From contig JAEZWF010000014.1 of NCBI GenBank assembly GCA_023420415.1, forward strand, positions 172,659 through 236,658: a stretch of DNA of 64,000 nucleotides. Direction: 5' to 3'. Every line of letters starts with the position of its first letter. Positions within the stretch are counted from its first letter, which is position 1. Positions 17,201 to 25,043 of the stretch are shown in pieces. Source of the DNA: Actinomycetes bacterium (lineage in GTDB: Bacteria > Actinomycetota > Actinomycetes > Actinomycetales > Dermatophilaceae). The position numbers and the translations under genes were made by a program. The notes beneath the pieces were generated by a model. The model searched no databases, had not been told where the DNA came from, and saw only the letters and a program-made list of their open reading frames with translations.

Positions 17201-17601
17201 GCGACGAGCACGAGATCGACCTCGAGCCGGGCAAGCGGCTGCTGATCGGCCTCCAGTCGGTGTCCGACGCCGACGAGCGGGGCCTGCGCACCGTCATGTT
17301 CACCATGGGCGGGCAGCTGCGGCCCGTCCAGGTCCGTGACGAGTCGGTCTCGGTCGACGTCAAGGCGGCCGAGAAGGCCGACGTGAACGACAAGGGCCAG
17401 GTGGCCGCACCGTTCGCCGGCGTCGTGAGCCTCGCCGTCGAGGAGGGCGCCACCGTCGCGGTCGGCGACGTCGTCGCCACGATCGAGGCGATGAAGATGG
17501 AGGCGAGCATCACCGCGCCCGTCGCGGGCACCGTCGCTCGCCTCGCCATCGGCTCGCAGCAGCAGGTCGAGGGCGGCGACCTCTTACTGGTGCTCACCTG
17601 A
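14209..17601 (+). CDS. pyc: Pyruvate carboxylase
   Basis: A 1130-residue biotin enzyme making oxaloacetate from pyruvate, bicarbonate and ATP; full length for the family. Order of domains: biotin carboxylase from KVLVANRGEIAVRAFRA, with the ATP loop GGGGRGMRRV near 165 and FIEMNPRIQVEHTVTEE near 290; carboxyltransferase from TDTTFRDAHQSLLATR near 535 with the metal-binding HTHDTAGG near 740; then the biotinyl domain with IEAMKME, biotin on about Lys1096. The GTG start has GGAGG five bases upstream. The codon for one Leu at 17584 is TTA, very rare at this GC content. It feeds the TCA cycle. Confidence 0.97.
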   Translation: MFSKVLVANRGEIAVRAFRAATELGAKTVAVFPYEDRKSEHVLKADEAYQIGEEGHPVRAYLDPQEIVRVAREAGADAVYPGYGFLSENPDLAQACADAGITFVGPPADVLHLTGNKARAIAAARRAGLPTLKGAEPSTDVDALVAAAEEIGFPVFVKAVAGGGGRGMRRVEHPENLRESIEACMREAESAFGDPTVFLEEAVVSPRHIEVQVLSDGTGEGDDGGVIHLFERDCSVQRRHQKVVEIAPAPNLDPELREAMCAHAVAFAREIGYVNAGTVEFLLAPDGRYVFIEMNPRIQVEHTVTEEITDVDLVSSQLRIASGETLEDLGLRQEDLRIRGAALQCRITTEDPANEFRPDTGRVTTYRSAGGAGVRLDGGTVFVGAEIGAHFDSMLVKLTCRGRDFPTAVRRARRALAEFRIRGVSTNIPFLQALLEEPDFQAGRLSTAFIDERPYLRTARTPADRGTKLLTYLADVTVNQPHGPARTTLSPRAKLPAVDLSTPPPPGARDRLLRLGPEAFARELREQTAVGVTDTTFRDAHQSLLATRVRTRDVLAVAPYVARMTPQLLSVEAWGGATYDVALRFLSEDPWDRLARLREAMPNLPIQMLLRGRNTVGYTPYPTEVTDAFVTEAAATGVDVFRIFDALNDIDQMRPAIDAVRATGTAVAEVALCYTGDLTSPDEKLYTLDYYLRLAEQIVDAGAHVIAIKDMAGLLRSPAARTLVTALRERFDQPVHLHTHDTAGGQLGTLLAAIDAGVDAVDTANAALSGTTSQPSMSSLVAATDGTDRATGLDLGAVNDLEPYWEAVRALYAPFESGLPAPTGRVYTHEIPGGQLSNLRQQAIALGLGDHFEAIEDMYAAANRILGNIVKVTPSSKVVGDLALALVGAKADPDDFEANPTAYDIPDSVIGFLSGELGDPPGGWPEPFRTKALEGRAPKPRVTELSDDDRAALRTDPRRTLNRLLFPGPTETFERSREAYSDLGVLGTREFLHGVGVGDEHEIDLEPGKRLLIGLQSVSDADERGLRTVMFTMGGQLRPVQVRDESVSVDVKAAEKADVNDKGQVAAPFAGVVSLAVEEGATVAVGDVVATIEAMKMEASITAPVAGTVARLAIGSQQQVEGGDLLLVLT

Positions 17602-17736
17602 GAGTTTCCTGCGAGTTTGCCCCGCAGCACCCGGCTTGACCTGCGGTTTCGCCCCACTCGGGTTACGGTCGAGGGACAGGGGTCAAGAAGCGGCTCGTGT
17701 TTTCTGCAATCGAGAGACGCACCGAAGGAGCACGCC

Positions 17737-17910
17737 ATGGGCATGGGCGACAAGCTGAAGAACGCTGCGGAGCAGGCCGAGGGCAAGATCAAGGAAGCCA
17801 CCGGCAAGACCACCGACAACGAGCGCCTCGAGGCCGAGGGTCGCACCGACCAGTCGAAGGCCGACGCCAAGCAGGCCGGCGAGAAGGTCAAGGACGCCTT
17901 CAAGCGCTGA
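17737..17910 (+). CDS. CsbD family stress protein
   Basis: A 57-residue, highly charged hydrophilic protein of the CsbD family: MGMGDKLKNAAEQAEGKIKE, then TGKTTDNERLEAEG and the C-terminal DAKQAGEKVKDAFKR. Members are general-stress proteins of unknown activity, sigma-B dependent in Bacillus. AAGGAG lies seven bases before the ATG. The 135 bases upstream contain TTGACC and a GGGTTAC element, so an alternative sigma factor could act here, but I cannot assign it. A hairpin formed by two GTATGCCG motifs follows. Confidence 0.88.
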   Translation: MGMGDKLKNAAEQAEGKIKEATGKTTDNERLEAEGRTDQSKADAKQAGEKVKDAFKR

Positions 17911-17922
17911 GACCGACGCTCC

Positions 17923-17958
17923 GGTATGCCGCCCGCTCACCAGAGCGGGCGGCATACC
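17923..17958. terminator. Hairpin built from two inverted GTATGCCG motifs
   Basis: GGTATGCCGCCCGCTC pairs perfectly with its complement across a 4-base loop, 12 bases after the csbD stop codon and just before the 3' end of the convergent DUF2207 gene. It could terminate both genes. Confidence 0.8.
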
Positions 17959-17985
17959 TGTGTTCAGGGAGGGTGCGTCGGCGGC

Positions 17986-19905
17986 TCACCAGGAGCCGCC
18001 CCCACCCCCACCGCCGCCGCCACCGGAGAACCCGCCGCCACCGGAGAAGCCGGACGAGCCCGACCCGCCAGGGGTGCTCGTGAAGGTGCCGCCGGCGGTC
18101 GTCGCGAAGGAGTCCATCGAGCTGGCGATGCCGCCGAAGGAACCGAAGTCGCCGCTGCCGACGTACCAGACGGGCAGCATGACGTTGTGGCCTGCAGCGG
18201 CTGCCGCCTCCGCGACCTTCTGGAACGTCGCCGCCCACTGCGAGGCCACGCCAAACACGATGGCGTAGGGCAGGTAGCGGCTGAACACGTCCTGGGCCTC
18301 CTCCCACTTGATCTGCGAGGCCTCGGCGGTGACGAGGTACTGCTTGAACCCCTCGGCCTGGGCGAGGACGGCGCTGCCGTCGGCGGTGCGGGCGGCCATC
18401 TTGCGGCCCAGGAACATGACGATCCCGCCGGCGAGGATGAGCCCCAGGGACAGCGCGAACGACGGCGAGAACGGCAGCCCCGCCCCGGAGGCGATGTCGG
18501 AGAGGAACCCGTGCAGCCACACCAACGAGATGACGCCCAGCACGACCAGCGTGAACCCCAGCCCGAACCAGGTGGCGCGCTGGGACTGGGGTGAGCGGCG
18601 GAACCACCCGCGGGTAACCACCTCGTCGTAGAGCAGGTTCTGGACGCTGGTCAGGGTCGGCCTGAACTTGTTCTTGAGGCTCGACAACGCGACCGGACCC
18701 GGACCCGAGGCGAAGACCCCGTCGAGCAGCACCAGCTCATACGGCCGCAACGGGATCGCCGCCTGCTCGGCGGTCGGTTGGGTGCGGGTCAGCTCCCAGT
18801 CCTTGCCGGACATGAAGCCGTTCGCGCCGACCTCGGTGATCGTGAGGTAGCCGCGCGCGGCCAGGTCGACCAGCGTCGCCGCGACGTCGATGGTGTTGGC
18901 GGTCTCGTCGATGAGCGTCCCGACGAGCCCGGGCGTGACACCCTCGGGTGGGGCGAACTGGACTGCGACGGTCGGGGCCGAACCGCGCACCACACGGGTC
19001 TCCTGGCCTGTACCGGGCGTGAGACCCGGCGTGATGCCGGCGTACTGCTCGTCTCGGCCGCGGGTGTAGACGAGCACTCCCATGAGCCCAGCGGCCAGCA
19101 AGGGCAACGTGACTCCCGTGCCGAGCGCCAGCGCGCCGAGGGCGCGCGAGCCGGTCCGCGAGACGACGCCGCCGTCGTCCGAGACCGCCCCCTGGTGCAG
19201 CTCGGGCTGCAGCGTGCCGAACCCGGTGAGCGGCATGGACGCCAGGACCGTGATGCCCTCACCCGGCTGGACCGTGCCCGCCGAGAACGTCGCAGTGGCA
19301 CCGGGTTTGGCGTCGCAGCGGGTGTCGGAGCCGAGCTCGCCGCGGTAGCAGACGGCACGGTCGATGGGTCCCGTCGGGCCGGTCACCGACGCGGTGACGT
19401 TCTCGTAGCGAAAGTTGTTCGACGGCATCAGGGTGTTCCAGTAGAACTCCGCATGGTCCTCGAAACCGTTGACGACATTGGCGATCCGGTAGCTCACGAC
19501 GTACTTCTGCGTGCCGCTGACCGTCTCGTCGGGGTCACCGACGCGGATCTTGGCGATCGCGCCGCCGTCGTCGTAGACGCGGGTCCCGGCGGGCGCACCG
19601 CTCGGCGAGCTGGCCCGCACGTCGCTCAGCGTGTACTGCCGGTAGGTGTCCGCACTGTCCTTCCACCCGGTCCTGATGCCGACGTAGCGCTCGATCCCGT
19701 GCCGCTGCTCGCCGGACGGGAAGTGCCAGGTGATGTTCTCGGTGACGTCGACCGACCCGTCGGTGTTGACCTTGTAGGCCACGTCGTAGGCGGCCGCGTA
19801 GTCGTCGGACGGCGCAGCCGTCGCCACGCCCGGCAGGAGCAACAGGAGGAGCAGGCCGAGGAGCGCCCCCACGGCATACCGGCGTCGTCGTCCCCCACCC
19901 AACAT
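17986..19905 (-). CDS. DUF2207 membrane protein
   Basis: A 639-residue exported membrane protein. A signal peptide (LLGLLLLLLLPGVATA) is followed by the extracellular DUF2207 domain at about residues 35-230 (YKVNTDGSVDVTENITWHF). Transmembrane helices lie near 265-290 and as a pair near 440-500. The region after them (SAVLAQAEGFKQYLVTAE, YLPYAIVFGVASQWAATF) is the conserved cytoplasmic part. The protein ends in a Gly/Ser-rich tail with about ten consecutive glycines before SW. Its function is unknown. The ATG is four bases after the smpB stop codon, so it is in the smpB transcript. Confidence 0.9.
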   Translation of the reverse strand: MLGGGRRRRYAVGALLGLLLLLLLPGVATAAPSDDYAAAYDVAYKVNTDGSVDVTENITWHFPSGEQRHGIERYVGIRTGWKDSADTYRQYTLSDVRASSPSGAPAGTRVYDDGGAIAKIRVGDPDETVSGTQKYVVSYRIANVVNGFEDHAEFYWNTLMPSNNFRYENVTASVTGPTGPIDRAVCYRGELGSDTRCDAKPGATATFSAGTVQPGEGITVLASMPLTGFGTLQPELHQGAVSDDGGVVSRTGSRALGALALGTGVTLPLLAAGLMGVLVYTRGRDEQYAGITPGLTPGTGQETRVVRGSAPTVAVQFAPPEGVTPGLVGTLIDETANTIDVAATLVDLAARGYLTITEVGANGFMSGKDWELTRTQPTAEQAAIPLRPYELVLLDGVFASGPGPVALSSLKNKFRPTLTSVQNLLYDEVVTRGWFRRSPQSQRATWFGLGFTLVVLGVISLVWLHGFLSDIASGAGLPFSPSFALSLGLILAGGIVMFLGRKMAARTADGSAVLAQAEGFKQYLVTAEASQIKWEEAQDVFSRYLPYAIVFGVASQWAATFQKVAEAAAAAGHNVMLPVWYVGSGDFGSFGGIASSMDSFATTAGGTFTSTPGGSGSSGFSGGGGFSGGGGGGGGGGSW

Positions 19906-19909
19906 CGGC

Positions 19910-20401
19910 TCAGCGCCCCCGCGAGTGCAGTGCGCGCTCGGTGTCGCGCCGGTCCTGGCGCTCGCGCAGGGCCTGCCGCTTGTCGTACTGCCGCTTGCCC
20001 TTGGCGACCGCGAGCTCGACCTTGGCGCGACCGTCCTTGAAGTACAACGCGAGCGGCACGATGGTGTGCCCCGTCTCGCTGGACTTGCGGGCGATCTTGA
20101 CGAGCTCGTCGCGGTGCAGCAGCAGCTTGCGGCGCCGACGCGGCGTGTGGTTGGTCCACGTCCCCTCGACGTACTCGGGGATGTGCACGCCCTCGAGCCA
20201 GAGCTCGTCGCCGCGCCACGCGGCATACCCGTCGACGAGCGAGGCACGGCCCTGGCGCAGCGACTTCACCTCGGTGCCCATGAGCACGAGGCCGGCCTCA
20301 TAGGTGTCCTCGATGAGGTAGTCGTGGCGCGCCTTGCGGTTGCTCGCGACGACCTTGCGGCCCTCCTTGGCGTCCTTCGCGCCCTTGCCCTGCTTGCTCA
20401 C
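19910..20401 (-). CDS. smpB: SsrA-binding protein SmpB
   Basis: A 163-residue SmpB, which binds tmRNA and brings it to stalled ribosomes. Typical segments are ASNRKARHDYLIEDTYEAGL, GTEVKSLRQG, VHIPEY and ALYFKDGRAKVELAVAKGKR. The basic C-terminal tail (YDKRQALRERQDRRDTERAL) reaches into the mRNA channel. The GTG start has no ribosome binding site, but TAGCGT lies six bases before it, suggesting a leaderless transcript separate from the M23 gene upstream. Its partner tmRNA is encoded at 12.4-12.8 kb. Confidence 0.97.
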   Translation of the reverse strand: MSKQGKGAKDAKEGRKVVASNRKARHDYLIEDTYEAGLVLMGTEVKSLRQGRASLVDGYAAWRGDELWLEGVHIPEYVEGTWTNHTPRRRRKLLLHRDELVKIARKSSETGHTIVPLALYFKDGRAKVELAVAKGKRQYDKRQALRERQDRRDTERALHSRGR

Positions 20402-20407
20402 GGGGCA

Positions 20408-20413
20408 ACGCTA
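20408..20413 (-). promoter_or_regulatory. Leaderless -10 box of smpB
   Basis: TAGCGT, six bases, then the GTG start on the minus strand. Confidence 0.5.
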
Positions 20414-20495
20414 CCGGTCGCCGGCGCATGGTCCGCACCGGGTTTTGGTCCCGTATGCCGCGTGGTCGCCCCGCGCGCGCCGGCGCCGGCGCCGC

Positions 20496-21848
20496 TCACA
20501 TCCAGCGACGCGGGTCCTTCGGCGTGCCGTCCTCGTAGGTCTCGAAGTGCAGGTGGCACCCCGTCGACGAGCCGGTCGTGCCGACGTAGCCGATGACCTG
20601 GCCGCGGGAGACCTTGCCGCCACGCACGGCATACCCGCTCATGTGGTTGTAGGCCGTGACGAGGCTGACGCCGCGGACGATGCCGTGGTCGATCTCGATC
20701 CGGTTGCCGTAGCCACCGGCCCACCCGGCGGAGATGACGGTGCCGCTGGCGGCCGCGCGGATCGGGGTGCCGCAGTTGGCGGCGAAGTCGCGGCCGGCGT
20801 GCAGGCGCCAGTAGCGCAGGATCGGGTGGAAGCGCATCCCGAACTCCGAGGAGACCGGGGCGTTGACGGGGAACGCGAGGAACCCGCCGCTGCTCGGCGC
20901 GGACTGCGGCTTGGGCGCCGCCCGACCCGCCTTGCGCGCCGCCGCTGCGGCCCGGGCGGCCGCCTCCTTGGCCTTGCGCGCACGCTCCTTGAGGACGGCC
21001 TGCAGGCGGGCCTGCTCCTTCTCGGCGGCGTCGAGCTTGGTCTTCTCGGCGGCCTTCTTGGTCTCCAACGCCTTCGACTGGGCGGTCTGCTGGGCCGCGA
21101 GCGTGTCGAGCTTGGCCTTGGCGGCCGCAGCCTGCGTGCGCGCGGTCTCGGCCTTGGCGAGCGCGGCCTCGGCGGCCTTCTTGGCCGCTGCCACCTGCTG
21201 GCGCAGCGCCCGGATGTGGGCCTCCTGCGCCGTTGCTGCCGCCTGGGCGGTCGCGAGCTTGGACAGGGTCTGCTGCTGGACGTCCATGACGGTGTCGTTC
21301 ATGGCCATCCGGTTGGCGAAGTCGTCAGGGGTGGTCGCGTTCAGGGCGACGGACAGCTGTCCCATCCCCTGGTCCTGGTAGAGCTGCGAGGCGAACTGCG
21401 CCACCCGGTTGCGGCTGTCGACGGCGTCCTTCCGGGTGCTGGCGAGCTCGTCGACCGCCTTGGCCTCGTTGGCCTGGGCGACCTGAAGCTTGATCGCCAT
21501 CTCGTCGTTGTAGGCGTCCGCCTTGGCCACTGCGGCCTGCGCCCTGTCGAGGTTGGCCTGCGCACCGGGGAGCGCCGCCTGGGTCTTGCGCAGGGCGACG
21601 TAGGCGCTCTTCAGGTCGGCCGAGGTGTCCTCGAGCTCGTCCTTGAGGTCCTCGATCTGCTGGTCGACCTTCTTCTTGGCCTTGTCCGGGTCGTCGGCAC
21701 CCGGGGCCTTGGCGACGGGGTAGCTCGGGGTGGCGGCGACGGCAGCCACAGCCGGAGCGGCCAGACCCACCGTGCACGCCGCGGCCAGGCCGAAGGCGGA
21801 CACGCGCAGGCGTCGCGAGACGCGCGAACTCGGGGGGAAGCCGCTCAT
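20496..21848 (-). CDS. Coiled-coil M23 peptidoglycan hydrolase, probable FtsEX partner
   Basis: A 450-residue exported protein. A signal peptide ends near residue 36-40. Residues 55-300 are a long coiled coil rich in Ala, Lys and Glu. Residues 325-450 are an M23 (LytM) peptidase with LHAGRDFA (zinc His and Asp) and CHLHFE (HxH). The layout, coiled coil then LytM, and the place directly after ftsX match EnvC- or RipC-like hydrolases that FtsEX activates during division. Unlike catalytically dead EnvC it keeps the zinc ligands, so it may cut peptidoglycan itself. No strong ribosome binding site is seen. Confidence 0.92.
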   Translation of the reverse strand: MSGFPPSSRVSRRLRVSAFGLAAACTVGLAAPAVAAVAATPSYPVAKAPGADDPDKAKKKVDQQIEDLKDELEDTSADLKSAYVALRKTQAALPGAQANLDRAQAAVAKADAYNDEMAIKLQVAQANEAKAVDELASTRKDAVDSRNRVAQFASQLYQDQGMGQLSVALNATTPDDFANRMAMNDTVMDVQQQTLSKLATAQAAATAQEAHIRALRQQVAAAKKAAEAALAKAETARTQAAAAKAKLDTLAAQQTAQSKALETKKAAEKTKLDAAEKEQARLQAVLKERARKAKEAAARAAAAARKAGRAAPKPQSAPSSGGFLAFPVNAPVSSEFGMRFHPILRYWRLHAGRDFAANCGTPIRAAASGTVISAGWAGGYGNRIEIDHGIVRGVSLVTAYNHMSGYAVRGGKVSRGQVIGYVGTTGSSTGCHLHFETYEDGTPKDPRRWM

Positions 21849-22004
21849 GGGTCACATTGGTAACACAAACCACATGCGTATCGGGGGACCTCGTGGCTGG
21901 GAATCCTGTGAATCTTGCAGCGGCACAACGCAAACCGCCCCGCGCGGACCCTCCTCACCTGGGTCGGCTCCGAGGATGAGGGGCCCACGCCAAGGTCGGC
22001 TCCG

Positions 22005-22910
22005 TCAGACGCGCAGGTAGCGGCGCAGCGTCAGCCAGCTGGTCAGCACGGCGATGACCAGCATGAACACCGCCAGCCACGGCGCGACGTACCAGATGTC
22101 GCTCTGCCCCACCAAGGGCGCGTCCGGCAACACGATCGCGATCTTCGGCGTCAGGAAGTGGGTCGTCGCCCACAACCCGGCCACCGCGAGCCCCGTGCCC
22201 GCCAGCGCCGCCAACACGGTCTCGAGCACGAACGGCAGCCGGATGGTGAAGTTCGAGGCGCCGACGAGCTTCATGATCCCCGTCTCGCGGCGTCTGCTGA
22301 ACGCCGCCTGCCGGATCGTCGTCGCCATGAGCAGCACCGAGCACAGCACCATGAGGGCGGCGAGGAACAACGACCCCCACGTGACGACGCGAATGATCGA
22401 GAACAGCTTCTCCAGCGTCTTCTGCTGGTCCTGCACCTGCCCCACACCCGGCGCGCCCTCGAACGCCGAGGCGATCACGTCGTACTTCTGCGGGTCCGAC
22501 AGCTGCACCCGGTAGCTCTGCGGGATGTCACCCAGCTCGAGGTAGTCCGACAGCGAAGAGTTGCGGTACTGCTCCTTGAACCGGTCGTAGGCCTGCTGCT
22601 CGGTCTCGTAGTAGACGTTCTTCACCAGCGGCTTCATCGACTCGAGCTGGGTCTTGAGCGCGTCGCGCTGCTCGGCCGTCACCGCCTTCCCCGCACAGTT
22701 GGGCTCCGGGGAGTTCTTGCCGCACATGAAGATCGAGACCTGGATGCGGTCGTACCAGTAACCCTTGAGGGTGTCGACCTGGCTCTGGGCGAGGAACGCG
22801 ATCCCCATGAGGTAGACCGACACCATCGTCACCAGCATCACCGACACGGCGATGGAAGCGTTGCGGCGCAAGCCGATCCAGATCTCGCTGAGCATGAACT
22901 GCAGACGCAT
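22005..22910 (-). CDS. ftsX: Cell division protein FtsX
   Basis: A 301-residue membrane partner of FtsE. One membrane helix near residues 20-42 is followed by an extracellular loop (about 43-170) that contains two cysteines (MCGKNSPEPNCAG), probably a disulfide. Three more helices follow in the FtsX domain, which ends LTLRRYLRV. The loop would engage the coiled coil of the M23 hydrolase encoded next. The start codon overlaps the ftsE stop codon by one base (TGATG), so translation is coupled. Confidence 0.96.
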   Translation of the reverse strand: MRLQFMLSEIWIGLRRNASIAVSVMLVTMVSVYLMGIAFLAQSQVDTLKGYWYDRIQVSIFMCGKNSPEPNCAGKAVTAEQRDALKTQLESMKPLVKNVYYETEQQAYDRFKEQYRNSSLSDYLELGDIPQSYRVQLSDPQKYDVIASAFEGAPGVGQVQDQQKTLEKLFSIIRVVTWGSLFLAALMVLCSVLLMATTIRQAAFSRRRETGIMKLVGASNFTIRLPFVLETVLAALAGTGLAVAGLWATTHFLTPKIAIVLPDAPLVGQSDIWYVAPWLAVFMLVIAVLTSWLTLRRYLRV

Positions 22911-23599
22911 CAGCGACCACTCCCGTAGACACCCTTGTTCTCGTCACGGATGACGTGCCCGTTGTCGAGCTCCACCACCCGCTTGCGCAGCTGGTCGACG
23001 ATGTCGTCGTCGTGGGTCGCCATCACGATCGTCGTGCCGGTGCGGTTGATGCGGTCGAGGAGTCGCACGATGTCCAAGCTGGTCGTGGGGTCGAGGTTTC
23101 CGGTCGGCTCGTCGCACAACAGGATCGGCGGCTTGTTGACGAAGGCGCGAGCGATCGCCACCCGCTGCTGCTCACCACCGGAGAGCTCGTGCGGCAGCCG
23201 CTTCTCCTTGCCCTCCAGGCCAACCATCTCGAGGGTCTCCGGCACCACCTGACGGATCGCGTGCCGCGACCGCCCCAGCACCTGCAGCGCGAACGCGACG
23301 TTCTGGTAGACGGTCTTGTTGGGCAGCAACCGGAAGTCCTGGAACACCGTCCCGATCTCCCGGCGCAGCCGCGGCACCTTGCGCTGCGGCAGCCGGCCGA
23401 CCTCCTGACCCGCGACGAGCACGGTGCCCTGGGTGACGTTCTCCTCCTTGAGCACCAGGCGCAGCAGCGTCGACTTGCCCGAACCGGACGCACCGACGAC
23501 GAACACGAACTCGCCGCGCTCGACGTCGAGACTGATGTCGGAGAGCGCCGGCCTGTTCGACCGGGGATAGACCTTGCTGACGTTCTCGAACCGGATCAT
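22910..23599 (-). CDS. ftsE: Cell division ATP-binding protein FtsE
   Basis: A 229-residue ABC ATPase. Walker A is GASGSGKST at residues 36-44, the signature is LSGGEQQRVAIARA near 140, Walker B is ILLCDEPTGNLD near 163, and the switch His is in MATHDDD. With FtsX it drives ATP-dependent control of cell-wall hydrolysis at the septum. I placed the start at MIRFENVSKVYPRS, the universal FtsE N terminus; an ATG 42 bases upstream has no ribosome binding site. Confidence 0.96.
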   Translation of the reverse strand: MIRFENVSKVYPRSNRPALSDISLDVERGEFVFVVGASGSGKSTLLRLVLKEENVTQGTVLVAGQEVGRLPQRKVPRLRREIGTVFQDFRLLPNKTVYQNVAFALQVLGRSRHAIRQVVPETLEMVGLEGKEKRLPHELSGGEQQRVAIARAFVNKPPILLCDEPTGNLDPTTSLDIVRLLDRINRTGTTIVMATHDDDIVDQLRKRVVELDNGHVIRDENKGVYGSGR

Positions 23600-23747
23600 G
23601 CGCGGGGGGTGAGCCTTACGGTGCAGGTGACGGGACGGCATACCTCGTCGCGCGCAGCCGTGCCCACGCGACGTCCCGAGGATAGGTGGGCAACCTTGGT
23701 ATGCCGCGCAGCCGCCGGTCCTCGGCGTTGCGAACGACCCGGACGGA

Positions 23748-24869
23748 CTAGTCCTGCAGCTTCTCCTGCTCCTTGCGCCATCGCACGCCCGCCTCGATGA
23801 AGCCGTCGATGTCGCCGTCGAAGACCGACGCCGGGTTGCCGACCTCGAACTCGGTCCGCAGGTCCTTGACCATCTGGTAGGGCTGGAGCACGTAGGAGCG
23901 CATCTGGTCGCCCCAGCTGGCCTTGACGTCGCCGGCCATCTCCTTCTTGGCGGCGGCCTCCTCGGCCTGCTTCTGCAGGAGCAGCCGCGACTGGAGCACC
24001 CGCAGCGCCGCTGCGCGGTTCTGGATCTGGGACTTCTCGTTCTGCATCGACACGACGATGCCGGTCGGGATGTGCGTCATCCGCACCGCCGAGTCGGTCG
24101 TGTTGACCGACTGACCGCCCGGACCGGAGGACCGGAAGACGTCGACCTTGATCTCGTTCTCGGGGATCTCGATCGAGTCGGTGCTCTCGATCAGCGGGAT
24201 CACCTCGACCGCGGCGAAGCTCGTCTGGCGCCGGCCCTGGTTGTCGAACGGGCTGATCCGCACCAGCCGGTGCGTGCCACCCTCGACCGACAGGTTGCCG
24301 AACGCATACGGCACGTTGACCTCGAAGGTCGCCGACTTCAGCCCGGCCTCCTCGGCGTAGGACGTGTCCATCACCTTGGTCGGGTAGCCGTGCCGCTCGG
24401 CCCAGCGCAGGTACATCCGCATGAGCATCTCGGCGAAGTCGGCGGCGTCGACACCCCCGGCGCCCGCGCGGATCGTCACGACGGCCTCGCGCTCGTCGTA
24501 CTCCCCCGACAGCAGGGTGCGGACCTCGAGCTCGGCAACGGCCTTCTTGAGGGCCGCCAGCTCGTTCTCGGCCTCGGCCAGAGCACCGGCCCCGTCCGCT
24601 CCACCCTCTTCGACGCCCATCTCGACAAGGACCTCGAGGTCGTCGATGCGGGCGTCCATGCCGGTGACGCGCTCGTACTCGGCGTTGGCGCGTGACAGCG
24701 CGGACGTCACCTGCTGCGCCGCCTCCGGGTCGTCCCACAGGTCGGGCGCGGCCGACTTGCCCTCAAGGTCCTTGATCTGCGCCTGCAGTGCCTCGAGGTC
24801 GGTCACCTCGCGCACCGAGTCCATGGTGCTGCGCAGGTCCTTGATCTCCTGGGTGAAGTCCGTCGCCAC
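23748..24869 (-). CDS. prfB: Peptide chain release factor 2
   Basis: A 373-residue RF2 that releases peptides at UGA and UAA. The stop-codon recognition motif SPF is at residues 206-208 and the catalytic GGQ at 251-253. The frame is continuous: the programmed +1 frameshift known from Escherichia coli is absent, as in many actinobacteria. The start is GTG (MATDFTQEIKDL). TAGGCT lies eight bases before it and no ribosome binding site is visible. ftsE follows after 148 bases containing two GTATGCCG copies, so a separate ftsE promoter is possible. Confidence 0.95.
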   Translation of the reverse strand: MATDFTQEIKDLRSTMDSVREVTDLEALQAQIKDLEGKSAAPDLWDDPEAAQQVTSALSRANAEYERVTGMDARIDDLEVLVEMGVEEGGADGAGALAEAENELAALKKAVAELEVRTLLSGEYDEREAVVTIRAGAGGVDAADFAEMLMRMYLRWAERHGYPTKVMDTSYAEEAGLKSATFEVNVPYAFGNLSVEGGTHRLVRISPFDNQGRRQTSFAAVEVIPLIESTDSIEIPENEIKVDVFRSSGPGGQSVNTTDSAVRMTHIPTGIVVSMQNEKSQIQNRAAALRVLQSRLLLQKQAEEAAAKKEMAGDVKASWGDQMRSYVLQPYQMVKDLRTEFEVGNPASVFDGDIDGFIEAGVRWRKEQEKLQD

Positions 24870-24900
24870 GAGGGTCAAGCCTAGGCCACCCCCAGACGTG

Positions 24901-24933
24901 GGTATGCCGCGTGGCCCAGCCACGCGGCATACC
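24901..24933. terminator. Inverted GTATGCCG pair, hairpin
   Basis: GGTATGCCGCGTGG pairs perfectly with CCACGCGGCATACC across five bases. It lies between the end of the leftward gnt operon and the prfB start, where a terminator is expected. Confidence 0.7.
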
Positions 24934-24964
24934 TCGCCTTGAGCGCCCTCCCCCACCGGCACCT

Positions 24965-25018
24965 CGAGTCTTCGGAAGTTCTCACTGGCTCCAGCCAGGG
25001 TGATCTTCCGAAGACTCG
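24965..25018. terminator. Long hairpin after gntP
   Basis: CGAGTCTTCGGAAG pairs perfectly with CTTCCGAAGACTCG; inner TCACTGGCT / AGCCAGGGTGA extends the stem nearly to a 2-base tip. It is 26 bases after the gntP stop codon. Confidence 0.75.
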
Positions 25019-25043
25019 GCAGCACCCCGGGCATATGACGCGG

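Noticed and set aside
19906..20247. Extension of the DUF2207 frame into smpB
   Set aside because: The signal peptide begins at 19905, and smpB occupies the region in another frame.
23748..24869. Programmed frameshift in prfB
   Set aside because: The RF2 frame is continuous from the N terminus through SPF and GGQ; no internal TGA shift is needed.
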